Assembly: GCF_001941625.1 (NCBI RefSeq)
Contig: NZ_CP016076.1
Coordinates: 5,502,001-5,566,000 of the forward strand
Source: Actinoalloteichus fjordicus
GTDB lineage: Bacteria; Actinomycetota; Actinomycetes; Mycobacteriales; Pseudonocardiaceae
Direction: 5' to 3'
Length of the DNA: 64,000 nt
Part shown: piece after piece, positions 41,505 through 50,426 of the stretch
How positions within the stretch are numbered: position 1 is the first letter of the stretch
Layout of the letters: every line of letters begins with the position of its first letter
Notes under the pieces: model-generated
Seen by the model: the letters and a program-made list of their open reading frames with translations, nothing else
The model's database searches: none
What the model was told of the DNA's origin: nothing
Position numbers and translations under genes: made by a program

Positions 41505-42999
41505 CGACTTCCTCCTCGCCGCCGTACACCTGGTCAGGACCTCTGTTCCGACGGCCACCTGGAACCGCGAGGCCCAGATGCACCACCTTCACCACAGTCA
41601 TCTCGTCCAACAGCTCGGGGCCGAAGTGGAATCCGGTGTCGCAGCCTCCTCGATGTCGCACCGCACCGCGCCCGACCTCGCCCGCCAACGAGTTCACCCG
41701 CACGGTGCCGACCGGCAGTTCCTGCCAGGCACGCTGCGCGCGACGCATCGACGCGGTGAGCACGGTGGCGGCCCGGCCGTAGCGATCCTCGGCCGCCTCG
41801 GCGAGCGCCTGGTCGAAGTCCTCGACGATCCGGATCGCCGCGACCGGACCGAACGTCTCCTCCCGCATCACCCGCATGTCGGGAACGCAGCCGGTGAGGA
41901 CCGTCGCCGGGTAGAAGGCCCCCGGCCCGCGCGGCACCCGGCCGCCCGCCAGCGCCCAGGCTCCCCGGCCGATCGCCTCGCTGACCTGTGCGTGCACCTG
42001 GTCGCGCCGTCGCCGGTCCACCAGCGGACCCAGTTCGACGTCGCCAGGCAGAGCGGGCCGTGCGACCCGCCGGGCAGCCTGCGCGGCCAGGCGATGCTGG
42101 AACTGATCCGCCAGTGCCCGGTGCACGTAGATCCGCTCGATGGAGCCACGCCGCTGGCCGGTCTCGCTGAACGCGCCCACCGCCGCCTGTTCCGCAGCCC
42201 AGGCCACGTCGACGCCCGCATCGACGATCAACGCGTCGTTGCCGCCGTTCTCCAGCAGCACCGCGGCGCCCGTCCGCGCCGCCGACCGGGCGATGCTGCG
42301 GCCCGCCTCGGAACAGCCCAGGTGGGCGATCAGGTCGACGCCCGGGTCGGCCGCGAGTCGGGCACCGGTGCGATCGTCGCCGGAGATCATCATGAGCACG
42401 CCCGCAGGCAGCACCGAGGACAGCGTCTCGGTCAGGAACCGACCGACGTGCGGCGCCCGCTCGCTTGGTTTGAACACCACGGTGTTGCCGGTGACCAGCG
42501 CGGCGCCGAGCAGCCCGCAGGACACGCCGACCGGGTCGTGCCACGAGGTCAGCACGACCACGACGCCACGGGGCTGCGGCACCGTCAGGTCGACGGCGGC
42601 ATCCCTGCCGAGGAGACTTCGGCCCCGATGGACCGGGCCGAGTTCCGCGTACTGTTCCAGGACGTCGGCGCCCGCAAGCGCTCCCGCTCTGGCCTCGGAC
42701 ACCGGACGGCCGGTCTCGGCGTTGTGCAGCGCGGCGAGTTCGTCCACCGAGGCACGCACCGCCGCCGCCGCGGTGCGGAGTCGGCGCCCCCGATCGGCGG
42801 CCGAGGTTCGGGACCAGGCGGCGAGGGCCGACCTGGCGGTGCGCACGGCATGCGTGATCTCAGGTTCGTCGGCGACGGGGAGCAGACCGACCAGCGCTCC
42901 GTCGACCGGGCTGTGGACTCGCAGATGTTCCCGCGCCGCCTGTTCGAGCAGCACCGGTCTTGTCGTCGTGATCAATGAGCCGGACAACCCGTCGAGCAT
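41497..42999 (-). CDS. aldehyde dehydrogenase homologue lacking catalytic residues
   Basis: 500 residues, full family length. NAD-binding and fold motifs persist: VHSPVDGALVGLLPVADE, VTGNTVVFKPSERAP (Lys177), LLENGGNDALIV with Glu250, EETFGPVAAIRIV. The catalytic cysteine of the GQxC motif is replaced: the protein reads GQRRGSIERI, with Arg284 where Cys belongs. The asparagine of the PWNxP motif is also lost (SWHDP, His154). The codons read cleanly with no frameshift. It is therefore probably not a dehydrogenase; a structural, cofactor-binding or altered-chemistry role is inferred. First gene of a run with the two genes that follow. Confidence 0.88.
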   Translation of the reverse strand: MLDGLSGSLITTTRPVLLEQAAREHLRVHSPVDGALVGLLPVADEPEITHAVRTARSALAAWSRTSAADRGRRLRTAAAAVRASVDELAALHNAETGRPVSEARAGALAGADVLEQYAELGPVHRGRSLLGRDAAVDLTVPQPRGVVVVLTSWHDPVGVSCGLLGAALVTGNTVVFKPSERAPHVGRFLTETLSSVLPAGVLMMISGDDRTGARLAADPGVDLIAHLGCSEAGRSIARSAARTGAAVLLENGGNDALIVDAGVDVAWAAEQAAVGAFSETGQRRGSIERIYVHRALADQFQHRLAAQAARRVARPALPGDVELGPLVDRRRRDQVHAQVSEAIGRGAWALAGGRVPRGPGAFYPATVLTGCVPDMRVMREETFGPVAAIRIVEDFDQALAEAAEDRYGRAATVLTASMRRAQRAWQELPVGTVRVNSLAGEVGRGAVRHRGGCDTGFHFGPELLDEMTVVKVVHLGLAVPGGRRNRGPDQVYGGEEEVDA

Positions 43000-43447
43000 C
43001 GCGCCTCCTGCTGTCGAGGTCCCCGAATACCCGCAGGCGAGCGCGGTACACCTCGACGAGAGCGCGGCACGCCGGGCGTGGCCGCGCCGGCCGACGACGC
43101 GGAGACCGCCCCCGCGACGTGCGAGGGGCGCCGGAGTCGTCTTGACGCGGCGACCTGCGGCGGACGGCGACCTGGCCCGCGACCGGCGGTGCGTGATCAG
43201 TAGGGCGGAAACCCCCCGGCAGAGTGGCCATGCCCCGGTCGCCCGAGCGCGAGGCGGCGTGCGTGCGTCGTCGACCGGGCCGGGCAGGCCACGCCGTCGG
43301 ACGACTCCTGCCGTTCGTCGGAGAGCGAGCGAAGGCGATCCGACCCGAGGAACTCTCGGCCCGACAGCCGCCCCGGACGACCACAGGTGCAGTGTGAGGA
43401 GATCTCGGGTATCACCACCGGAGGGAAGCGTCGCCAGGCACTGCTCA

Positions 43448-43608
43448 GAGTCTGTCTTCGGTCCCGCCCCGTCGTGAGCGGGGATCAGCGTGGATGAGCT
43501 GCACGGCGACAGGAGGAAGCCATGACGGAGTTATGGTGACCGACGACAACGCCGCTGGTGGCCACGCAGGCCCCGCGCAACAGGAGAGCAGGGATCAAGG
43601 ACAGGCTC
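43448..43608. mobile_element. MITE-like element, copy 1
   Basis: 161 bp bounded by inverted ends GAGTCTGTC... and ...GACAGGCTC. The interior matches copy 2 at 52395-52554 over its whole length at roughly 80 per cent by eye, with shared blocks such as GTGAGCGGGGATCAGCGTGG and ACGGAGTTATG. Flanks are TCA and ACA, so the target duplication, if any, is imperfect. No transposase is encoded. It lies in the 701 bp between the dehydrogenase-like and SRPBCC genes; the rest of that gap shows no gene. Confidence 0.75.
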
Positions 43609-43700
43609 ACAGACCGGACACCATCACGCCGAGGCATGGCGCGCGTGCCAGGAGACAGGACCGCACTCCATGCCGGGCCCCGCCGACAGAGGAGCAGCAG

Positions 43701-44330
43701 GTGGCCGTCATCGACAGGTCGACGGACGTTCCCGTGTCCGCAGCAACCGCCTACCGCTGGTGGGCCAGGCCGCAACGGCTGGCCGAACTGCTTCCCGACG
43801 TCACGGAGGTCGTCTCCGACGGCGGGAGCCGAAGCACGTGGCGGCTCGCGATCGGCAGTGGAGAGCACACCGAGTGGGAGATCGAGAAGCTCGGCGGCAG
43901 GCCCGCCCGCGAACTGCGGTGGCGGTCCGGCGACGACACGCCGGAGCACGCAGGCATCGTGACCTTCGAGCCGATCGACGAGGAGAACTGCCAGGTACGG
44001 GTGCGCGTGGCCTGGCGTCCCCGCTCCGTCGGCCAGCAGGTCACGCACTATCTCGGCGTGGTCGACAACTGGGTGGCTGCCGCCCTCGCCGAGTCCGCCC
44101 ACCGGCTCGCCGAACGGGCCGAGCGGGGACCGGTGAACCGCAGCGCTAGGTTCGACGAGACCGAACCGGAACCCGTCTGGCCCACCGAGGCAGACGTGCC
44201 CGCCGCCCGGCCTGCGCAGGCGGAGACCTCCTTGTACGACAACCCGGCCGATGCGGCACCGGGCACCCCCGGCACGCCGATGGGCCCGACGCCGCCTTAC
44301 ACCGATCCCAGGAACCGTCCGCGCTTCTAA
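43701..44330 (+). CDS. SRPBCC family protein (polyketide cyclase/dehydrase-like)
   Basis: 209 residues from GTG 43701, preceded by AGAGGAG. The first 145 residues form a START-like domain: VAVIDRSTDVPVSAATAYRWWARPQRLAELLPDVTEVVSDGG, WEIEKLGGRPARELRW, GIVTFEPIDEENCQVRVRVAW and a C-terminal helix. The last 60 residues are Pro/Asp/Glu-rich. Similar proteins in actinobacteria are standalone lipid or hydrophobic ligand binders. The MITE copy lies just upstream and may influence its leader. Confidence 0.82.
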   Translation: MAVIDRSTDVPVSAATAYRWWARPQRLAELLPDVTEVVSDGGSRSTWRLAIGSGEHTEWEIEKLGGRPARELRWRSGDDTPEHAGIVTFEPIDEENCQVRVRVAWRPRSVGQQVTHYLGVVDNWVAAALAESAHRLAERAERGPVNRSARFDETEPEPVWPTEADVPAARPAQAETSLYDNPADAAPGTPGTPMGPTPPYTDPRNRPRF

Positions 44331-44540
44331 AGGCGGGCCCGGTGCTCCGGGAGGCGGGCGTCTGCCGCAGAAGCGAGCAGCCTGCCTGTCGACGACGGAG
44401 GGTCGGCGACCGGCGTGGCGGCCTGGCGCGGAGCCGAGCCGGGACGGCGGGCCGCGCAGGCCGAGCCCACGGTTTCGCTCCCGACGGCGTCGGGACCGGT
44501 GCACCGGCGACCGCAGACAGGCAGGAAGGCCCAGGCGGCC

Positions 44541-45368
44541 TCAGACCGGGCCCGTCTCGGACGACACGGCCGCCGTATCCGCCTCGGCAGCGGCCGGGCC
44601 GACGCGCTCGGGAAGCCGTGCGGTGTCGGCCTCCCTGATCCAGGTCACCTCGGTGATGGTCGCCAGGCCGTCGGCCAGCAGGCTCGCGTCCGAACCGTCG
44701 CCGCCCTCGGCCTCCATCCGGGTCGTGGTCACGCGCAGCCGTCCGTCGGTCAGTGCGTCGACGTGGCCCTGCACCGCACCGAACCGGGCCAGCGTGGCGC
44801 GGTGCAGCATGACGGCGGGCCGCTCCGTCGGAGGCAGGTTGACGTTGAACACCGTGCCGCGCGGCGCCGCCAGCAGGGGCGGCAGCGCGAGTCCGGCGCC
44901 GATCGCGGCGGCACGCCACATCTCGCCGGAGACCCGCGTCGTCGCAGCGTCGAGCGCGACCGCGTCCAAGGACACCGCGAGTGCCCGCGCGCCCTGCATC
45001 GCTCCGGTGATGGCGGCGCCCAAGGTGCCGGAGTGCAGCACCGACCGGCCGACGTTCGCGCCGAGGTTGATGCCGGAGAGGACGAGGTCGGGGGCCGCGC
45101 CGAACGCGCCGCGCGAGGCGGCGAAGGCGATGAAGGCGGGCGCGGCCTGCACGGCGTAGCACTGGGCGCCCGCGAGCCCCGGCAGCCGCCGCGGGTCCGC
45201 CACCACCCGGCCGTCGTGCTGGACCGAGGTGATCGCGGCGCTGCTGCCGCTGGACTCGTGCGCGGGCGCCGCCACCAGGACGTCCCAGCCCTGCTCCAAC
45301 GCCGCCGCCGCAAGGGCGTGCAGACCCGGTGACTCGACACCGTCGTCGTTCGTGATCAGCACGCGCAC
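44541..45368 (-). CDS. surE: 5'/3'-nucleotidase SurE
   Basis: 275 residues. Removes phosphate from 5' and 3' nucleoside monophosphates, metal-dependent and cytoplasmic. Signature MRVLITNDDGVESPGLHALAAA with metal ligands Asp8 and Asp9, the serine in ESSGSSAAIT, and asparagine in LVLSGINLGANVGRSVLHSGTLGAAITGAMQG. The C-terminal 50 residues are acidic and Ala-rich. GTG start at 45368. It lies 36 bases after the PfkB gene on the same strand. Confidence 0.95.
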   Translation of the reverse strand: MRVLITNDDGVESPGLHALAAAALEQGWDVLVAAPAHESSGSSAAITSVQHDGRVVADPRRLPGLAGAQCYAVQAAPAFIAFAASRGAFGAAPDLVLSGINLGANVGRSVLHSGTLGAAITGAMQGARALAVSLDAVALDAATTRVSGEMWRAAAIGAGLALPPLLAAPRGTVFNVNLPPTERPAVMLHRATLARFGAVQGHVDALTDGRLRVTTTRMEAEGGDGSDASLLADGLATITEVTWIREADTARLPERVGPAAAEADTAAVSSETGPV

Positions 45369-45404
45369 CTGTTCCGCTCCGTCCTGCGCCCGCAGTGGGC
45401 TGCC

Positions 45405-46322
45405 TCAGATCTCCCGCAGTTCCACCTTCGCCGCCAACACCTCGATGCTCTCGTCCCGGCCCGTGCCGAGCCCGCGCCGGACGACGTTCACCGCGCCTGC
45501 CGCCGCACCGAGCCGCACCGCCTCCATCAACGACTCGCCGCGCACCAGCGCCGCGGCGACTCCCGCCGCCATCGAGTCGCCGGTGCCCCGCGTCTCGGCA
45601 GCCTGCAGCACCGGAAGATGCACTTCGTAGACGACGTCGTCCAGGAGGGCCAACGCAGGCTCGGCGGCCCGCGAGACGAGCACGGCACCCGGTCCGGCCG
45701 CTCTCAGCTCCCTGGCGGCCTTGATCAGCGAGTCCCGGTCGTCGTCGCGGCTTCTGCCGTCCGCGATCAGCTCCTCGTGGCTGATCTTCACCACCGACAC
45801 GCCGCCCGCCAGGGCCGCGTCGAGCTGCTCCCCCGCCAGGTCGACGAGCACCAGCCCGCCGTTGCCGGTCACATCGGCGGCCAACCTGCGGTAGGTGTCC
45901 GCCGGAATGATGCCGAGTCGCGCCGGACCGCTCAACACCGACAGCCGAGCGTCCAGTCCGTGCACCAAGGCCAGCTCGTAGAGATCGTCCAGCTCATGCC
46001 GGGACAGGGGCTCACCGGGAGCGTCCACGATCTCGCTGCGCACGCCGCCCCGCCGATCATGCACATAGCCGCCGTTGCGGGTGCTGACATCGACCGGCTT
46101 CAACTCCAGACCGTCCTCGACGATCAGATGGCGCAGCACGGCGCCGGTCTCCCCACCGAGCGCCGCGCACAGCACGACCCGGACGCCGAGCGAGGCGATC
46201 ATCCTCGCCTGCCAGACGCCCTGGCCTCCCGCGTGCAGATGCAGATCCGGCTCGTCGCCTCGGTCCTCCACGGTCACCGTGAGCTGAGGCGAGGGGGCGA
46301 ACACCATCACGTGATCCGTCAC
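45405..46322 (-). CDS. PfkB family carbohydrate kinase (1-phosphofructokinase-like)
   Basis: 305 residues from GTG 46322. Family marks: HLHAGGQGVWQARMIASLGVRVVLCAALGGETG near the N-terminus (the GGxxxN-like substrate region here reads GGQGVWQA) and the active-site loop ETRGTGDSMAAGVAAAL with the catalytic aspartate in GTGD (usually GAGD). Phosphorylates a sugar or nucleoside; the order of motifs is closest to 1-phosphofructokinase/tagatose kinase. No sugar transporter or pathway gene adjoins it except SurE downstream, so the substrate is unknown. Confidence 0.87.
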   Translation of the reverse strand: MTDHVMVFAPSPQLTVTVEDRGDEPDLHLHAGGQGVWQARMIASLGVRVVLCAALGGETGAVLRHLIVEDGLELKPVDVSTRNGGYVHDRRGGVRSEIVDAPGEPLSRHELDDLYELALVHGLDARLSVLSGPARLGIIPADTYRRLAADVTGNGGLVLVDLAGEQLDAALAGGVSVVKISHEELIADGRSRDDDRDSLIKAARELRAAGPGAVLVSRAAEPALALLDDVVYEVHLPVLQAAETRGTGDSMAAGVAAALVRGESLMEAVRLGAAAGAVNVVRRGLGTGRDESIEVLAAKVELREI

Positions 46323-46664
46323 CGTCGGCCGCCCTCGTGGTCGCAGCGGCGCGCAGTCGAGGACGCTCGGCGGACCGCGCACCTGCCGGGTCGATGCACC
46401 GGAACGGAGTCGGGCCAGGAGACGTCGAGCGTGCGGGAGGTGCTCATCGCTGGGTTCCGCATGCGTCGCCTCCTCTCCCTGCCCTTGCGAAAGGTCGGAC
46501 CGCGACGAGGTACCCGTCGTGACGATCAGTCAAACAGCGGCAGGCCGAGGCTCAGCCGAGTGAGATGCCGTGCAGCCGGGTACGCCACCCCGTACGGCCC
46601 GGACCGACCGGGCCGGAGCAGAGCACGCGCCAGAACACGACACGAGTCGAACAGAGGAGAACCC

Positions 46665-47237
46665 GTGGCCGAGCGACTCACGAATCAGACCGTGGCATTC
46701 CTGGTCGCGCCGGAAGGCGTCGAACAGGTCGAGCTGACCAAGCCGTGGGAAGCGGTTCGTGCCGCAGGCGGCACGCCCGAGCTGGTGTCGACCGCGAAGG
46801 GCGAGATCCAGGGCTTCCACCATCTCGACAAGGCCGACCGCTTTCCGGTGGACCGCGTCGTGAGCGAGGTCGACGCGCACCGCTACGACGCCCTGGTGCT
46901 GCCCGGCGGCGTGGCCAATCCCGACTTCCTGCGCACCGACGTGCAGGCCGTGGCCTTCGTCCGTGCGTTCGTCGAGGAGGGCAGGCCGATCGCGGCGATC
47001 TGCCACGCGCCGTGGACTCTCATCGAGGCGGATGCCGTCCGGGGCCGCACCCTGACCTCGTGGCCGAGTCTGCAGACCGACCTGCGCAACGCGGGCGCGA
47101 CGTGGGTGGACGAGGAGGTCGTCGTCGATCAGCGGCTCATCACCAGCCGCAACCCCCACGATCTGCCCGTCTTCTGCTCGACGCTGGTGGCCGAGTTCGC
47201 CAAGGCAGCCGACTCCGCGCAGAACGTCGGCATCTGA
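46665..47237 (+). CDS. DJ-1/PfpI family protein
   Basis: 190 residues from GTG 46665 after AGAGGAGA. The glutamine amidotransferase-like fold is clear: VAFLVAPEGVEQVELTKPWEAVRAAGG, YDALVLPGGVANPDFLRTD and the nucleophile elbow AAICHAPWTLIEAD with the reactive Cys followed by His, typical of the PfpI/YhbO group. Members act as glyoxalase/deglycase-type stress enzymes or proteases; the exact activity is disputed. Stands alone. Confidence 0.92.
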   Translation: MAERLTNQTVAFLVAPEGVEQVELTKPWEAVRAAGGTPELVSTAKGEIQGFHHLDKADRFPVDRVVSEVDAHRYDALVLPGGVANPDFLRTDVQAVAFVRAFVEEGRPIAAICHAPWTLIEADAVRGRTLTSWPSLQTDLRNAGATWVDEEVVVDQRLITSRNPHDLPVFCSTLVAEFAKAADSAQNVGI

Positions 47238-47516
47238 CGCCGATCCGCCTCGCGGACGTCCGCTCGGCGGCTGGACCGCGTCGAGATCAGGACGTCCGGC
47301 CCGCCGGGTCGGGCCCGGATTCGGCAGACCGGGCCGCCTGGCGGGCCAGGGCCGGGTCGTCGGGACCGAGTCAATCGTCAAGCGGATCTCCGGTGATGCG
47401 GGCACGATGGAACAGGCGAGGGCATCGGTCTGCCGTCGGCGCAGGCAGGTCGGCTCGTAGTCCACTGTTCACACATGCCCGTTCCGCTCGGAAATCGGGT
47501 AGACCTTGACAGGGTG

Positions 47517-48734
47517 ATGACCATCGCCGATCGACGTACTGATCCCGACGCCGACGCGACGCGCTCCCTCCCCCGCTGGCTCCGTGTGAGCGCGGCAGGA
47601 GGCTGGCGACTCCTGGTCCTAGTGGCCGCCCTCTACGTGCTGGGCGTGGTGGTCACCCGGATCAGCATCGTGTTGATCCCACTGGCGATCGCGCTGCTGC
47701 TCGCGGCGCTGCTCGAACCCGCCATGGCAGTGCTGCACCGACGAGGAATGGCCAGAGGACCCGCCACCGCGATCGTCATGGTCAGCGGCGTGGCCGTCCT
47801 CGGCACGGCGTTGACGGTCATCGTCGCCACCTTCGTCGGCGGTCTGGCGGACCTCCAGTCCAGTCTGATCCAAGGCCTGGACTCGATCAGGGTTTGGCTC
47901 ACCGACGGACCGCTCGCTTTAGAGTCCGCTCAGATCGACAACGCGATCAGCGAACTCGGCACGGCACTGCAGAACAATCAGCAACGAGTCTTCTCCGGCG
48001 CCTTGACCACGGTCACCAGCGTCGGGGGATTCGTCACCGGCCTGGTGCTGGTGGTGTTCATCCTGGTCTTCTTGCTGCGCGACGGGCCGATCATCTGGCG
48101 CTTCATGCTGCGCGCCGTCCCGAGGCGTCGCCGCGCGCTGGCCGACCAGGCAGGCCAGAACGCCTTCCGGTCGTTGACCGACTACATCCGGGCGACCGCC
48201 ATCGTGGCCGTCATCGACGCGGTCGGCATCGGGCTCGGACTCCTCATCCTCGGAATCCCGCTGGCCCTGCCGTTGACCGCGCTGGTGTTCTTCGGGGCGT
48301 TCATCCCACTCATCGGCGCGCTGGCCTCCGGCGGCGCGGCGATCCTGGTCGCGCTGGCCTCCGAAGGGCTGGTGGCCGCGCTACTCGTGCTCGGCATCGT
48401 GCTGCTGGTCCAGCAGATCGAGGGCAACGTGCTGCATCCCTGGATCATGGGGCGGACGATGCGACTGCATCCGCTGGCCGTGGCACTGACGCTGACCATC
48501 GGTCTGTCGCAGGCGGGCATCATCGGCGGACTGCTCGCCGTTCCGCTGCTGACCTCGCTGCGGGCGATGGTCCGAACCTGGCAGCGACGCGGCAGACGCG
48601 ATGACGATCCCGCCGATCACGAGGGAGATCCGGACGGGGAGTCCTCGGCGCGCGACGCGAGGACCTCGGCGGGCAGGGCCGGGGATCGCGGCTCGACCGG
48701 CGGCGAGGACGAACCGGAGTCCTCACCCACCTGA
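47517..48734 (+). CDS. AI-2E family transporter
   Basis: 405 residues from ATG 47517; ATG 47475 would add 14. About eight membrane helices in the family pattern: two early helices (LLVLVAALYVLGVVVTRISIVLIPLAIALLLAALLEPAM), a long extramembrane region 110-190 (ISELGTALQNNQQRVFSG), then five or six helices ending IGLSQAGIIGGLLAVPLLTSL, with signature GNVLHPWIMGRTMRLHPL. The tail is charged. Family members export small molecules or act as Na+/H+ antiporters; naming after AI-2 is historical. Stands alone. Confidence 0.9.
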   Translation: MTIADRRTDPDADATRSLPRWLRVSAAGGWRLLVLVAALYVLGVVVTRISIVLIPLAIALLLAALLEPAMAVLHRRGMARGPATAIVMVSGVAVLGTALTVIVATFVGGLADLQSSLIQGLDSIRVWLTDGPLALESAQIDNAISELGTALQNNQQRVFSGALTTVTSVGGFVTGLVLVVFILVFLLRDGPIIWRFMLRAVPRRRRALADQAGQNAFRSLTDYIRATAIVAVIDAVGIGLGLLILGIPLALPLTALVFFGAFIPLIGALASGGAAILVALASEGLVAALLVLGIVLLVQQIEGNVLHPWIMGRTMRLHPLAVALTLTIGLSQAGIIGGLLAVPLLTSLRAMVRTWQRRGRRDDDPADHEGDPDGESSARDARTSAGRAGDRGSTGGEDEPESSPT

Positions 48735-49044
48735 GCGTGATCCGGGCGGCTTTCGCGCCCGGCCCCTGCCGTGCGCTTCCGCTGCTTCCGACCCCGTCGC
48801 CGCCGTCCGGTGCTCGACCCCAGCTGTTCGAAGGGAACGCGGCGCCGGACGACGTCAACGTGCCGAGGCTATGACGAGACGTCGAGGGCATGAGAAAGGG
48901 CGGGAGTACATCGCGCTCGACCGGTGTGGTCGTCGGACGCGACGCCCCCGCCCTGGGGGATCGGCCATGGTGTCGATGGAGCGGCTCAGCGCCTCAGCGG
49001 CCTGGGCGGCTCGGCGGCCTCGATGGTTCGGCGGCCTCGACGGC
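48735..49044. other. 310 bp gap with imperfect repeats
   Basis: Lies between convergent genes. Three imperfect CGGCGGCCT-type units, two of them followed by CGATGG or CGACGG, stand at about 48990-49043. No gene seen. Confidence 0.5.
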
Positions 49045-49332
49045 TCAACGCTGCGCCGTCCGGCGGGCCTTGCCAGGCCAGGTTCCGGTGACTCGGCGGT
49101 ATCCCGCCGCCCCACCACGATCCACCGCCGCCTTGACCACGCCGAACACCGCTCCGTGCAGTGCGGCGGCTGCCAGGACCTCCCGCCAGCCGTACTCCTC
49201 CATCGTCGCCTCGGGAGCGTCCTGGTGGCCGGTCGACCGTTGCCAGATCCGATGGAAGATCGTGCTCGCCGCCAATCCGCCGAGCATGCCGAGCAGCGTT
49301 CCCAGCGGCCGGTAGAGCAGTCGGCCGATCAT
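49045..49332 (-). CDS. DUF4235 family membrane protein
   Basis: 95 residues with two hydrophobic segments (RPLGTLLGMLGGLAASTIFHRIW and WREVLAAAALHGAVFGVVKAAVDRG), the DUF4235 layout. ATG 49332 overlaps the DUF3618 stop by four bases. Last gene of the holin, DUF3618, DUF4235 run, a conserved actinobacterial membrane triad of unknown purpose. Confidence 0.85.
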   Translation of the reverse strand: MIGRLLYRPLGTLLGMLGGLAASTIFHRIWQRSTGHQDAPEATMEEYGWREVLAAAALHGAVFGVVKAAVDRGGAAGYRRVTGTWPGKARRTAQR

Positions 49333-49763
49333 CGCTTCCGCCGCCTCGTCACCCGGCGCAGCATCAGCATCGCCACCAGCGTGGCCGCCGCTGCGGGCCC
49401 CGGATGCTCCCGCACCGAGCTCACCGCCTGGTCGAACCTGCGGGCCATCGAGGGCGGAAGCTTCTCGGACACTCGGCCTGCCCATTCGTCGGCCTGCTCC
49501 CCGAGATGCGTCGCGGAGGCACGCATCGCATCCGTGCGACCGTGGAACTCGCCCTTGAGCCGGTTGGACACGTCGAACTTCTGGGCCAGTGCCTCCACCG
49601 TGTCGCCCAGCTCCTCACGCGTCAGCTCGATGTCCAGCCGGAGATCTCCCGGTTCACTCGGGCCGTCCGGCCGGGCCTGTGTCGAGGGGACCTCCCCCGA
49701 CGCCGAATAGGTACGCTCGTCGAGCGGCCTGCCGTAGTCCGGCCGCCGTTGCTGACTGCTCAT
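49329..49763 (-). CDS. DUF3618 family protein
   Basis: 144 residues. The DUF3618 core LRLDIELTREELGDTVEALAQKFDVSNRLK (about 40-72) forms a helical region, and a single membrane helix (AAAATLVAMLMLRRV) ends the protein before RRRKR. ATG 49763 follows AAGGAAGGGA and overlaps the holin-like gene by four bases. Function unknown; coupled to both neighbours. Confidence 0.85.
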   Translation of the reverse strand: MSSQQRRPDYGRPLDERTYSASGEVPSTQARPDGPSEPGDLRLDIELTREELGDTVEALAQKFDVSNRLKGEFHGRTDAMRASATHLGEQADEWAGRVSEKLPPSMARRFDQAVSSVREHPGPAAAATLVAMLMLRRVTRRRKR

Positions 49764-50182
49764 CGGTGCGTCCCTTCCTTGATCGTCTGAAGGTCGTCGC
49801 GGACGCTCGCCATCGTCTGTTCCGGGACCGGCGGAGTCGCCCGACGGGTCTGGCCTCGCCCTATCGCCGCGCACATGCCTGCCGCCGCCAGCAGCACGAC
49901 GCCCACGACGAGCGCCGCGATCCAGGGCGTCAGGACCAGGGCGAGAAGCATGATCAGCGTGGCGATGAGCACGCCGCCGCCGTACAGGGCGAGCACGCCC
50001 GCCGCGCCGAAGAGCCCGGCGCCTGCACCCAGCCGCCTGCCCTTGCTCCGCAGCTCGGCCGTGGCGGACTGCATCTCCTCGCGGACGAGCCGGGAGAGCT
50101 GGGTCGAGAGATCCCCCATGAGCTCCGCCGTCGAACGATCGTCATGATGTCGTGCGTAGCCCTGCTTCGTATCAGGATTCAT
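49760..50182 (-). CDS. phage holin family/Holin-X-like membrane protein
   Basis: 140 residues. N-terminal amphipathic helix STAELMGDLSTQLSRLVREEMQSATAELRSKGRRLG, then two long membrane helices (AGAGLFGAAGVLALYGGGVLIATLIMLLALVL and WIAALVVGVVLLAAAGMCAAIG). This is the chromosomal actinobacterial group named after phage holins, not evidence of a prophage. ATG 50182. It heads the triad operon. Confidence 0.85.
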   Translation of the reverse strand: MNPDTKQGYARHHDDRSTAELMGDLSTQLSRLVREEMQSATAELRSKGRRLGAGAGLFGAAGVLALYGGGVLIATLIMLLALVLTPWIAALVVGVVLLAAAGMCAAIGRGQTRRATPPVPEQTMASVRDDLQTIKEGTHR

Positions 50183-50426
50183 GATCGCCGCCTTTCGTTG
50201 GCTCCCGACTCGGCTACCCCACTCGTGTGTCGAGCAACCCTCCGGGGAAACCGGGCGGGGCACGCCCGAAAGCGCGACGGTCGACCACCGCCGGTGACGG
50301 CAGGACAGGGTCTCGGGCCTGGGACGGGGTGCGAGGTCGAGCAGGCGCCGACGGCGCTTCGGGTGAGGCGGGTGCGGACGGCTCGGGTCGGCGGCAGGCG
50401 GCCCGCCCCGGGACGGCTCGACCGGC

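Noticed and set aside
43485-44504. A long reverse-strand open frame overlapping the SRPBCC gene.
   Set aside because: It is a high-GC shadow of the forward SRPBCC gene; its end encodes the same peptide as MITE copy 2 and it shows no domain.
49760-50182. Holin-like gene as evidence of a prophage.
   Set aside because: The gene belongs to a chromosomal actinobacterial triad; no other phage gene is present.
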